The translations under genes and the position numbers were made by a program. A DNA stretch of 64,000 nt from assembly GCF_028858725.1 (NCBI RefSeq), contig NC_084773.1, positions 8,050,350 through 8,114,349 of the forward strand, in the 5' to 3' direction. A model generated the notes under the pieces. That model had not been told where the DNA came from. It did not search any database and was given only the letters and a program-made list of their open reading frames with translations. Each line of letters starts with the position of its first letter. The first letter of the stretch is position 1. Below are positions 23,401 to 34,721 of the stretch, piece by piece. Source of the DNA: Colius striatus. Its lineage: Eukaryota; Chordata; Aves; Coliiformes; Coliidae.

Positions 23401-24689
23401 AACAAAAATATAAATGATATTAAGAAATATACGCTAGGAATTTAAACATGTAATACAGTAATAATCAATTATTTCTGCCTAGAGAAGTGACATTTTCTAT
23501 AGCAGCCAGTGTTTTGTTTCATAAATGTCTGATGAAACAGACGGAGGTGGTTGTTAACAAAGTAGATAAATGAATATAAGTGTACTGTGCTTGCCTTATA
23601 GGCTTACTGAGCAGTGTTGACCATACCAGCCACTGTTTGTTTTAGGAGGCTGGGTGAGGCTGTGAGGAGAGTTGCCATTGTAAAGTATGTTTGTGCACCT
23701 TACTGTTTGCAATAAAATGAAATTTTTGGAGGAGTCAGTGTCCTGATTTATGATACCATACATAGATATGTGTGTATATATTTGTGTGTGTGTGTGTATT
23801 TCTGTGTTTATGTGTGTATATATTTCTGTTTGAAAGGCTTAATTCTTGCTTTGTGTCTGATTATATAATGATGGAGTTAAGAATCTGTTTCTGGTTGTTT
23901 TATTTTTTGTACTGTATAGGGCATGTGGCAAGCAATGGCCATTGAAATCATCTTTCCTCTTCATTTCTGTCTTCAAGTTAAAATGAATTCCATTATGTGA
24001 TACTGTCAGCTAGTTTTGTGCTTTCATGTATTTGCTCAAAAAGAAGTGCACTTTTGATGTTGTTCTACTTATGTCTCATCAAACGTTTTGTAGCAGCTGC
24101 ATTTCATGCTTCTCTGCAAAACCACCTGGAAAACATTCGTGGACTGAAAGTGATATTCTTAAGAGTGCCTTACAGACTCAGATTTGCAGGTTGCTGAATG
24201 CTGCTAAATTGAAAATGACCTTATTTGAAAGAAAATAGATGCTGTCAATCCTTTAAGAATATCAAAAGCTACAGTATAAACAGCTCACAAAATGTAATGG
24301 GTGTCTAGAGATACAGCTGTAAAGCTGCAGTGCTAGTGTAATCTGTTGAATTTTAGTCATATAGAGTAAGGTTTTTGCATATCTCTCAAAATAGCCATTC
24401 AATATCAAATAATTTAAAAAGTTTATTGAATATGTGATTACCTGTGCTTATTGAAAGAGACAAGACATATTTAATGCACTTGCAGTTAAATACTCCTATT
24501 ACTGTCATATTTCCCCCTTATCAAGTTGTCAAAGAGAAAACCATATGCATTAAGATTTAGATTTATTTTTAACAAATGTATACATATTTAGAGGATCATT
24601 GAAAAAGGGCCATTGCTGCTGTTCAACAATAGTTAGAAGAATATTTGAAATACCATTTTTTTACAGAGTGATATGGAATAAATTTTGCA
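20433..24689. other. Intergenic with a TG microsatellite, no gene recognised
   Basis: AT-rich. Includes the TG/TA-rich microsatellite at 23769-23826 and a G-punctuated T tract at about 20768-20790. No gene, RNA gene or further mobile element was recognised. Confidence 0.5.
23769..23826 (+). repeat. (TG)n/(TA)n microsatellite
   Basis: An imperfect run of TG dinucleotides interrupted by TATATATT and ATTTC segments. Likely length-polymorphic. Confidence 0.85.
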
Positions 24690-24780
24690 TGTTCATGATG
24701 AAGTTACTCATGAACTCCCACAAGGATCTATCCATAGACCTGTGCTGTTCTATGTAGTTCCACAAATGAACAAAAAGGGT
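24690..24780 (+). mobile_element. Decayed LINE (CR1-type) reverse-transcriptase patch
   Basis: The frame starting near 24694 reads ...EVTHELPQGSIHRPVLF. The CR1 reverse transcriptase has a block of the form VTSGVPQGSVLGPVLF, so V, T, P-Q-G-S and P-V-L-F are kept in register. The frame ends at a stop at about 24785, and no FADD-type catalytic motif is visible downstream. This is a dead, isolated remnant. The limits are approximate. Confidence 0.5.
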
Positions 24781-25262
24781 AAATAATACTCATCAACAAC
24801 AAATTCTTTTTTCTCAATTATTTTGAACAATTAATTTGACTGCAGAGTTTGAGAAGGATATTTTAGAACTGTATGAGGCAGTTATATAATAACCAATTCT
24901 TTACAGGTTCTGGATAATATGAAGAGGAAAACCAAACAGAATTCTACACAGTGATCTGTAAATTGGCTGTTGCTATTGAGAAAAAATTAGATCCCTGAAG
25001 TATTTTTGATAGTTCTCCAAAACTATGATCCAAAGCTTTACACTGGATTATTCCAAGTGTTTCTCATGTCTGTCTTGTTCCTTTAAAGTAATTCAAAGAC
25101 AGTTAGTGTACTTAAATATCCAAAGTTATCAGAAAATATCAGTTAAAATGAGAAACTGTTGTCTTTTTTTGTGTAGTTTTTTTTTTTGGTTTTATATGAG
25201 CCTGATATACCTTCCCATCAGACATTTCTACTGGCACTTAATGCTGTGATTCATACTATTAG

Positions 25263-25288
25263 TTTATTCAAAGAATTTATTCAAAGAA
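25263..25288 (+). repeat. Perfect tandem duplication of 13 bp
   Basis: TTTATTCAAAGAA occurs twice back to back (25263-25275, 25276-25288). This looks like a recent replication-slippage event. Confidence 0.85.
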
Positions 25289-25369
25289 TTACATATGTAA
25301 TAATTAACTGCATAACCTATAGTATTGGTTTCACTAACTGCTACATGAAAGGATGTCTACCTCTGCACT

Positions 25370-27420
25370 GATCTGACATCTTTTGCTGTTCAGGTGATAT
25401 AGAGGAGCCAGATGCTGGCTGTAATTAATCAGCAGAGGTTTGTTCTGTTGATGGAAAGCTCTCAGCTGGAATAGAGTGTGCAGAGCTGGCTTCTGCTGCA
25501 AACACTTCTGCCTCTCTGACATCAGAAGAGGGACAAAATTTTGATCCATTAATCCTGCCGATGTGTAATGTCTTATGAAAAACATGTGTTGCTGGGACAT
25601 TAAGTTGGTGTTGGCTTGCCCATAGAATTGTGGGGCTATAATTATTTCCTTGTTTTTCATCTGCAGCACTGGTCAGATGAAGAATGTTAGACTTAACATA
25701 ATGCCAGAAGAATTTGGACTCTACCATTTTTCTGAGTAATGGTTGTCCAATTAAAAAGAAAAATTCCAAAATGTAAAACTAAGGGAGATGTAAAATTAGG
25801 TATTTTAGATTATTTCTCCCACTCAATCTACAAAGATCTGTGAGAATCTCTTTAGTTGCAAGACATAAATTGAAGTAGTATTTAAGCAGAAGCTTTCTTT
25901 TTAAAAAGAAGTTTATTGTTTTGATTCCTGTACAGAAGCCAGTAAATATTGCCCTTCTCTCTGGTTCACTCAAGAAAGTAGTATGCATATGTTTGTTGTT
26001 AAACATCTTCCCTGTTTCTGCATTAAAGTACATTTTAGAGGAAAAGAAGATAAAATCAGATCAGAAGCTAGATTTCAAAGTGAAATCTTTGTTCAAAATA
26101 TAAAAGGAAAACACTTTGTGGAGATTTTAATGATTATTGAAAAAAAAAAAAAGTGTGAGGTTTAATTCTTCTGTAGGTTTCTGCCCTCTTCCTTCCAAAG
26201 CACAGGAAAAAAAAATCCCAAAGAACAAATTGTTATTGGGAAGGTTAAAATATGTCGTTTATTTCAGATATTTATTGTGGAAATTTAAAACTGAGAACTT
26301 CTTACAACTGATAGCCAAGAGGCAACACTCAAATGGCTGGAAATCACAGCGTAAATAAGTTACAGAAACGATTTTTTTTTTTAAGAGCTTGAGTTACTGT
26401 AATGTCATTGAACTCCTGTGCTACTTTGGTTTTTCCACTGGGTGTCTCTACACTACACAGAAAGGACATGCAGGATTTCTTTTCAAAGCAAATACATGAA
26501 ATCAGAGGAGTGTGTGAATGCTAAAAGACATGTTTTGAAATACAATTCCACACTAAATTATAGGAAATGGATGTATCCAAGTGAACTCTGTGTTCTAGAT
26601 CCAAAACTTTGAGTGTCAACTGACTTCCTCAATTCACCAAAGAATTTAGAAATGCATACTGATGAAATTTTTCTTTCCATGTTATTTGAATTTTGAGAAA
26701 TTCTTATCTCAGTTCAATATCAAAGTGGAAATGGATGTTTAATGGAAAGTGGAATTCCAAAATCCTACTGTCTTCCTGGGTTTTTTTTTTTAGTCCTCTA
26801 TACATCAATTACAGACGTCTGATCCAAACCCTTATTTTGAGTTAACCATTTTCTAGATTTGTTTGACCTTTGGCTACAGCCACTCGTTCCTATTTCCCAC
26901 TGTAATGATAATTACCGATAGCTCTGAAATTAACTAACCACCCTGTAATCCATGGAGCCTGTTTCTCAGCCACACTCTTAACTGCAGTCATAATGGCCAT
27001 ATCAGCATTACTGTTTAGTACTCTCCAGAGCACCATGACTGAGAGACTCTTTTGTTCAGATTTTTTCTCTCAGCATCCACACTATCAAGGCTTAAAACAT
27101 CCTTATGCTAGTTACAGAGTTGTGCAAAAGCAGCTGTTAGGTTATCATTACACTTTTCTTTTTGTTTGGGACTACAAAATGTTGACATTGTCACTGTGAT
27201 GTGATGGAAGCTGAAGTATGTCTACATGGTAGACAAGATACATATAACCCAGTTTCTCTTTGGGATAATCCATAATTCTAACAATCAGAAGAGATATAAT
27301 TTCGTCATAGTTGCCAAACACTGCAATTCTTACAGACCTATAAGTTAGACTTGATTCCAGCATCAGTTGTGTGTTTTGGATTACTGTTGATTTAATGCAT
27401 TTCGCAGTTAGTGAAATACT
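25370..27420. other. Intergenic, no gene recognised
   Basis: The patch 25390-25650 is less AT-rich and open in several frames at once on both strands. That reflects composition and is not evidence of a gene. A homeodomain-type dyad GTAAT-GATA-ATTAC lies at 26902-26915. Confidence 0.45.
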
Positions 27421-27600
27421 TCCCTCCTGGGAGACCGTCCAGCCACGTGACTAAGGGGGGAGGCTGGAACCTAGAAGGCCTTTTAATATAATGTCCATTC
27501 TAAGTGCACCTTGAGAACCTCACTTCTGTGTGGTATCTGGGCGAAGAGCCCATGCAAGACAGCAGTATGGCCAGGAAGCTCAATTGTCTCCAAGGGAAGT
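27421..27600. other. GC-enriched patch of unknown nature
   Basis: This segment is visibly richer in G and C than its neighbours and has several CpGs (GACCGTCC, CCACGTGAC, GGGCGAAG). It includes a CACGTG E-box. No open frame, repeat family or RNA gene could be assigned. Confidence 0.4.
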
Positions 27601-29463
27601 AAAATTTTCCATGTCTTGTTGTCTTCATGTTAATACTGGATGCTTTTTGGAGTTTTTTTCTTTTTTTTTTTAGCCTCAGCTATACTTGACTTTTAGAGCT
27701 CAGTAAAGAGTTAAGTGGATGAAAATCTATGGTATATGATACAGTGCCAAAATCATTTGTATGATGGGTTTTCTAGGCTGCTGCTGTGATGAACTAAATG
27801 TGCCAAACTGGGTCATAGGTGAGCATTTAGAATGGAATCTGCTGTTCCAAAACCTTATAACCTCATAGTAATATTAATGGTAAATTGCTATAATAGTACT
27901 ACTGTATATCCTGACAGGTCAACCAAGTGAGACTAATGTAAAGGGGAAAAACCCAACCCCAACATGAAGTCAAGGAAATTAAAAATATTAAATCTAGGGT
28001 TTTTTTTCTTCCATCCAATTTTGGTTGGTACATGTAACTAGCTGTTATGCAGCTCATAGATGTAGGAGCACAGCTGGATAGCATTGTTGGTTTTACATCT
28101 GAAGGAAGTCTGTCTTAGGGCTGGTAAACTAGTAAATCTTTGAATAGATATTGAACATTTTGAACTTCTAATGCTGATTAGAAGAATCTTTCAGTTCAGC
28201 AGGAACCATTGGCTTCTTCATAGCTTTTCTTTGGAATTTCATATTAAAAAAAAATCTCAAAAAAAATAGATCTTGCTTCTAAATTCTAACAAGAACCCAC
28301 ATAGGAACAGCATCAGATTGCTGATGTAGACATTTCTCATTTACTAGTTTTCATCAGTTTCTTTTCTAGTGAAGAGATAGTCCATTAACGTCCCTTCAGC
28401 ATTTGCTATCTTTTTCCTTCTCCATTGCAAGTATGAACCTAATGTGTAGAGGTATTGCTGTAGTCCAATGGAATATGTTAAGAAATGTGGAGCTCTCTCT
28501 TTTACAAGTGTACATCATATGCTTTTAATTTGTATATTTTTGCAAGTTAAGTAAAATACGGCATATAAATCACTTGCTCAAAGTCACTTCCCTATTGATT
28601 TGATTATCTTCTTGCTGCTTTTGCCATGCAGGCCAGCAAGCAGTCTTGTTTCCTTTTGTAAACTTTATTGATTAGGAGAGAGAGAATGTGGAAGAAAATA
28701 TGCTTGTTTATATAAAAATATTTCTCCATGTGTTTCAGCAATATTCATACCAAAACAATTTTACTCTTGTGTTTCACGAATAGTTGTGTAAAGAAAAAGC
28801 AGTTTTAAACTAAGCGTGGTTCTTAATTTTCCCCAGGAGAGCATGAAATACAGTCATTAAAAATCTACAGACAGATGCAACTGATGGTGCTATTGTGTAC
28901 CACTGGGAAGCCTTTAGTGATTGGTTCCTGAGATATGCTTTCCTGTACGTGGTATGAATTGGCATATGTAAGAATAATTATTAGTTTCAGTACAATCTGT
29001 AGCAGTGCCCTTTTTAACAGCAAGTTCAGGCTGCAGTGTCTAATTGCTAGATAGATGGATTTGTAGTGAGCTGTGGTCTATGGGGCATAACATTTAGTAG
29101 ATACACCATACATGCTGCTTCTACACAGCTCTGCAGCTGCATGCTTCCAACTTCATTTTTACAAAATCTTGCTATTAGTACCATCATCTGCTTACAGTTT
29201 CTGAGCCTTTCTAAAACTACACTGGAATAAATTGAAGCATATATTTTACAAATACTTTTCTGCCCATATTCAGTTGGGTATCCAATGAGACAAAGTGAAT
29301 GCGAAAACTATCAGTTATATTAGTTATACTTAAGAGTTTTATATGGCTGTATTTATTTAAGTTAGTGTATAATTGTTATCTCACCATCAGTATGTTGTGA
29401 CATTTTGTATGCCTGGTATTTTCTACCAATGTGGAAGTATATCTGAAGAACATTTTTTATTTC
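27601..29463. other. Intergenic, no gene recognised
   Basis: AT-rich unique sequence. I see nothing beyond short homopolymer runs (for example 27659-27671). Confidence 0.5.
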
Positions 29464-29580
29464 TGTTTTGCAGATAGAAAAGCTGAAGCATAAAACCAGA
29501 AAGCTGCACTCAAGAGTCCACCAAACGTCTGTTGTATAGGTAGAAATAACCTGAAGTCCGGACTCTTATGCTCCAATGTT
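29464..29580 (+). mobile_element. MIR-like ancient SINE fragment
   Basis: 'TTTTGCAGATAGAAAAGCTGAAGCATAAA' corresponds in order to the MIR core/3' text 'TTTTACAGATGAGGAAACTGAGGCAC'. Further on, 'AACCTGAAGTCCGGACTCTTATGCTCCA' matches the MIR segment on AACCC...GTC..GACTCC...GTGCTC. The match is by memory and is weak in the middle. MIR-type SINEs are old in amniotes and are present at low density in birds. Confidence 0.5.
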
Positions 29581-29792
29581 AGTATTCATAACTAATCTGT
29601 ATTATCTCCTAGTTGAAATATAAGGAAATCAAGATTTTTATTTTCATTACATTTGTTTAAATAGAAAATATTCCTGCTAAGAGAGGACCCTGTGGTAAAT
29701 ACAACTGAGAGCAGGTTACTGAATCCACGACAAAAGACTGAGTTTTCTCCCTGTTTGGAATAAATTGCTCTTTTTTAAAAAATTTTGTTTTA

Positions 29793-29816
29793 TTGTTTGT
29801 TTGTTTGTTTGTTTTG
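29793..29816 (+). repeat. (GTTT)n microsatellite
   Basis: About five tandem TTTG units within a T-rich stretch following TTTTATTG. Confidence 0.85.
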
Positions 29817-31527
29817 TGCCATGAAGGTACAACGAGAAAGATTATTTTTGACCAAAGCCAATTTGGTCTTGACGTTGTGCAAAATCTCAAATTCCCATTG
29901 CCTCTGCCAAGAAGCTTAAAGCACAGACAAGAGAGCTAAGTAAGAAACTTTTTGATGGTGATTCAGCATAATATGACTACAAATGTTTTTCTTGTGTTTC
30001 CCTTGTATTAAATAGTAGATACAAATAATTACATATTTTTAAAAATGTATGGAATCTATTTTCTTCATACTCAGCAAGGAAATGGTATCAGTGAAACTAA
30101 TGCAGCTGTAGAAAACAGTACCTGTATTGAGACAAATAGATGCTCTTTTTGCTTTATTTCCTTTATGTTCCTGTTACTTTGAGTACTGTGTCCATGTCTA
30201 AGTGGTACATTTTGGGAAATTATGAAAGAATGAAAAGAATATGCTCCACGGGTCCATGATATTTGCATCGGAAGACAGCCTCTCGGGAGCTGCTGTTACT
30301 GAAGCACATTAGTTTTAAAGGAATATATACTCTACAAGATATCTTATCTCATTAACATTTATTTCTATGACTGCATCATGGCAATCATAGATCACTCTAT
30401 CAATACACCCTTTGCTGAGGTTATTAAGATTTGAAACATTTATCCCTAGGGTTCTACTTGTATAAAGAAATACTGTCCATTTCCATTCAAGAAAGGACAC
30501 CGTAAAAAAATAAATGTGCATGCACGCCGACATGTCTCCTTTTCAGTGTTTGCTCTCTTCTCAAGGCAAATATATGATCTGGGTTTGAATTCCACAGTCT
30601 TGGTGCTATTTCACTCTCAAATTAGTCCACTTCTGATATTCTCTACTTTTGACTTTGTCTCTTACCACAAGTACATGGCCAAAAATGAATGCATGTTATG
30701 CATAGACTTATGTGTAGTGTGTTAAAGAAATTAACCTTAGTTTTAATAAGTACACCCAATCATTTTTAGCATAAGCCAGGCCATGATTTGTTGCAAAGAA
30801 AGTATAAAATAACTAGCAAAGAAAGATCCTTCAGTCATGAAATGGTACAGGACTAATGAGTGTGTCTGGTATAGTTTTAGCATTTCAAAAGACTGATGGT
30901 CCACAGCAATGTATTGATATTAAGATGTGTACCACAACATGAAATGTTGCTGTGCAACATGTGTTAAAAATATGCTTCAAAGAACATCTCTGCTATTTGA
31001 TTTAATTTACTTCATAATAGAAATTCACACAGCTTCCTGATTGTAACTTTCCAGCTTTGAAATTTCCAACTTCCTAATTGCAAGCCTTTCCAAGATAGAG
31101 CCTGAACACATTCTTACTAAAGCCAAGGAGCATTGTGCCATGTATATGCACATGCATAGGAAATATGTAATGCAACCATCTATATTCTATGGTGCAAATA
31201 GCTCTACTTCAGCTCAAAAAATGACCTTATAAAAAAGGCTTTGCATTTATATATATATGGACACATAGAGGGATATATACATATAGATTCATAAAAAAGA
31301 ATTCTGCATAAAATCATTCTTGCTTGTATTTCAGTATCAGTTAATGGTAAATACTTGTGTTGCTATTTAAACATCTGCTTCCTTGAGTCTTTTTAGTGTA
31401 CTTTGAAATTGTTATAACATTCTCATAAGGTTCTTGACATTACAGGTGACTGTGGTGTTAGATTTTGAATATTCCAGTTCTGCTAGCCCTTTGAAGTCAG
31501 CTGCTAGTTTTTATTCACTGTGTCCAT
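29817..31527. other. Intergenic, no gene recognised
   Basis: AT-rich, with TA-dinucleotide runs near 31248-31258. I see no gene or repeat family. Confidence 0.45.
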
Positions 31528-31698
31528 TTACTTTTTCCTCGATATTTCAGCTTTCTCAGCTTGTAGTTCAAGCTTCTGAGAAAGATTGGTTTGCAGCTCC
31601 AGCAAGTCCTTCAACAGCTGCTGCTGGTTAGTCAGCATTTTATAGATGATTGTCATTGAGTAGTATGGCAGCAAAAATGCTGTACTGAATAATGTCAT
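31528..31698 (-). CDS. Hypothetical small ORF or terminal exon, 56 codons
   Basis: The minus-strand frame runs from ATG at 31698 to TAA at 31530-31528. The N-terminal 20 residues are hydrophobic (LFSTAFLLPYYSMTIIY) and could span a membrane. The remainder is Leu/Gln/Glu/Lys-rich with a coiled-coil-like spacing (NQQQLLKDLLELQTNL, then SQKLELQAEKAEISRKK). Codons in the tail are often G- or C-ending (CAG CAG CAG CTG TTG AAG GAC TTG CTG GAG CTG), unlike the AT-rich surroundings. An AATAAA lies 12 nt after the stop (31515-31510). An acceptor-like ATTATTCAG ends at 31687, so it could instead be a last exon. The start context is poor and frames of this length are expected by chance. I recognise no family. 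Confidence 0.22.
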   Translation of the reverse strand: MTLFSTAFLLPYYSMTIIYKMLTNQQQLLKDLLELQTNLSQKLELQAEKAEISRKK

Positions 31699-33128
31699 AT
31701 ATATTTATCATGTAGAGGTTTTGCAAGTGCTGTAAACCTTAGAATGCTTCCTAAAATAAAGAGCTTTCTAAATTTTTAATCTGTTATACCTATAAAAGAT
31801 ATGCATAATATTTTCTGAGACTTCTTTCAGAAATTTCCATATTCAACAGCCATAACCACATTTTCCAGTCCTGCTTTGGGTATGGGAACTGCTATGTATT
31901 GTGGTAAGAATGCATTCATTTGCAGCTTTTATCACAGGGAAGGGGTTTATTTTATGAGAAGGTAATATGTATGGTGCTTTTGCAATGAGCTGTGAAAGTA
32001 ACTCTAAAATTTCTCTAATGGAGCATTGCACAACCTTAGGATCAGAACTGACAACACCTTGGCCCTAGTCCTCAGCTGCACTGCAGGCTCTTTGCACCAT
32101 GCCAACAGTGCAAGGTGACTCTAAAGCCAGTTTAATTGGCCATGGAGTGATGTGCTCAACATAAGGGTTTTCCCTGGAGGCTGTACAGTGTGTGGTTGGG
32201 CCTTCCTTTTAGAACTGCCAAGCTGGCTAATGCAGAAGCCTTTGGGAACATTGGCAGCCAGTGTAAATCCGATTAGAGTTTGGACAGCTATGATTTATGT
32301 GAAAAGACTAGACCAATGGATGCACAGCCAGCCCACTCCTCAGCTAGTGTTTGCACAGAAGTATTTACATTGTGCTCATGTGGTACACAGATTGCTTTCC
32401 GTTTTTATTTTATGTGCAATCTATACTGTGTTTAATGTTTGATAGTTTCAATTAAAATTCTAGGAAGCAATATTTAATCAATGTATTTCTGGTTTCGATT
32501 CTTTTTTTCCCCTACATAATTATCATTGTGAGAGAAATTTCTCAGTGTGCAAATTTAACTTCAAGGATATTCCTTCCCAGGGTTATATTCAACCTGGTGT
32601 AGAGAGCTCCTCAATTCCACTAAAAAGGGTTAATAGGAAATGAGAGCAAGGAATGTGCAGTTAAGATATTTGCATGAAATTGTTAGGGGAGTTGTGGGAA
32701 GTATTTTAATTTTATAATTTTTCATAAATTATTCATTCTTTTAAAAATAACATCACAAATTTGAAGACAACTAAAAGGTACCAGGCTTTATATCACAGCT
32801 TTTGTGATCACAATAGAAAATGTGCCCTTTCAGATTCTTGTTTCCTTCAGATATTTCTTCACTGAAAAAAAGAGTAAGGGAAGAGATATTCCAGCTTTTC
32901 TCTTTTCTTTCTCCTCGTTCTACCTAGAAAATTACGGCACTGAGTCAGGTAGATAATTGAGAATAAAAAGAATAGCTTTTGTTTACATTCTGGTATCTAG
33001 TTTCTGGAGCTCTTTTTATATTTCAAAATTATTTTCTCTGATAATTCTGAGTGTATATTCTACAGACTGCTCACACTGCATTTATTAATGATTCAATACC
33101 ATTTATTCCTCTCCGAGAAGGCAGTAAT
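31699..33128. other. Intergenic, no gene recognised
   Basis: The part 32040-32340 is less AT-rich and holds a 96-codon plus-strand frame (32152-32442) that matches nothing I know and lacks splice or promoter support. Otherwise AT-rich. Confidence 0.45.
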
Positions 33129-33228
33129 GTTTTGGGTTTTTTCTGTTCTTCTTTCCTTATTTCTTTCTTTCTTTTCTTTACTTTTTGTTGGGTTTTTTTT
33201 TTGTTTTTTTGTTTTTTTTTTTTTTTTT
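33129..33228 (+). repeat. 100-bp polypyrimidine/T-rich tract
   Basis: Nearly pure T and C at first (CTTTCTTTCTTTTCTTTACTTTTTG), then long T runs broken by single G bases. It ends TTTTAAG at 33231. On the other strand it reads as an A-rich tail punctuated by C. Confidence 0.85.
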
Positions 33229-34560
33229 AAGGCTCAGATCCTAGCAATAATTGACTCATTCCTCCAAGAAATGTTGAGAAGTATTCATTAACATAAGGGA
33301 AATTTAGGTCAGAATATTTTTATGAGTCTTTATATTAGAAGTATATAAACAATAGGGCTACATGCACATGGAAAAGGCTATGTGCATGCTTTTTGTGTCC
33401 TAGAATTTGAGTAGATGAAGTATCAGGCTGAATGGATTGATAACTTCTCCACTACTGTGTCAAAATGAGGACAATGGAATTGCTGGAGTGGAGATAGTGG
33501 TAAGCTCTGTATCCTATTTAAACTGCCTTTACTTTGGCCTGATTTACAGTGGTTCACTGGCATCTCACATGATGACTGAGTTGGTGGTAGGGATCCACAG
33601 TGTGTCAAACAGATCAAGTCCCTTGGATTACCACACCTTCTTCAAAATAGGAAAATTATGGGTTTGTTTTAGCAGAAAGAGGATGAACTAAATAGGCAAA
33701 GAGACTGTGTTACCCTAGGATAGGTACATCCAGAAAATGACTTAGGTATGTTGTCACATCAGTGTTAAAGCCTCTCAAACATAACCTTAAATTTCCATTG
33801 CTGCCCAAAAATTACTTCTGGTAGAATTTAAGTTGTTTCTGTTTTTTTTTTTTAAAAAATATATGATTGAGAAAAATACAATTTTTTATTGCAATGATAT
33901 AAAAATAAAGCCATAATCTAGCTAGAATGTTTGCTAGTCATCAAGCCATCAGCATTTTACATTCCTTCTTAAATAAAGATGAGAAATACTCTTCCAAGAG
34001 GAGATGCAAGGCAGACAAGGAGTGGAGAGGCAGGTCATATTTAAGGAAGTAAGTTCTTATAGATAAGAGTGAGAATAGCCTAATTTATTTGCATAACATG
34101 GTATCTAAATTTTACAGAGTCAGTGATACAGAGCTTTGCTTTGTTTTGGAAGTCTATGTTTCTACTACGAGTTTGTGACTGTATTTTGAAGTTTAGCAGT
34201 TTGACAACAAGTTAAAATATTATTTCTCTAATTGCATTCCTGGCACTACCTCCATTTTGTATTGGTAACACATTTTGCCATTTTTTAAAATTATATTTTC
34301 CACTTTCATGGAAAATAGTTATATAGAGTTTTTTCTCTTGTATTTACCATGCCCCTTCTTTGATCAGCTCAGAAAACAATAAAAATAAATGATAAAATAA
34401 ATGATGGTAGCAATGGGGCTTAGCATTACGAGAGGATAAAAACCAGTCTCTAGTTTAAGTGTCCTATTCTAAAAGCTTGGCTAACATTTTTCATCTAATC
34501 TCAAATTCTAATTGTGATTTTTAATTGGAGTCTGGCAAACCACCGTAATATCATGTGAAA
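33229..34560. other. Intergenic, no gene recognised
   Basis: AT-rich. A perfect tandem duplication of AAAATAAATGAT lies at 34382-34405. No gene was seen. Confidence 0.5.
34382..34405 (+). repeat. Perfect tandem duplication of 12 bp
   Basis: AAAATAAATGAT occurs twice back to back. Confidence 0.85.
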
Positions 34561-34576
34561 AATGTGCCCCTGCAAC

Positions 34577-34721
34577 ATTTCACAGTGGGGTATGCAGCTA
34601 TGCATGGCATGTGAAATTAAAGGTATGTCACATAGTGGCGCATCAGCTGTGACATTTTACCCATACTGTAGCATTGCAGACTTTAGGTGACATGCCACAG
34701 TTGAAAAACCAGCATGTGACA
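34577..34721. promoter_or_regulatory. Dyad-rich patch, possible regulatory element
   Basis: Two exact 8-bp inverted repeats lie next to each other: ATTTCACA (34577-34584) with TGTGAAAT (34610-34617), and ATGTCACA (34625-34632) with TGTGACAT (34648-34655). Two more TGACA cores follow at 34688-34692 and 34717-34721. TGACA is the half-site of MEIS/TGIF-type homeodomains, and an overlapping CAGCTG E-box lies at 34645-34650. Function is inferred only from motif density. Confidence 0.25.

Noticed and set aside
25425-25769. 114-codon minus frame and its 111-codon overlapping neighbour
   Set aside because: Both frames are open over the same DNA, and neither resembles a known protein.
29474-29539. 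22-codon exon between TTTTGCAG and AGGTAG
   Set aside because: Explained by a MIR-like SINE, whose 'TTTTACAGATGAGGAAACTGAGG' text gives the same signals.
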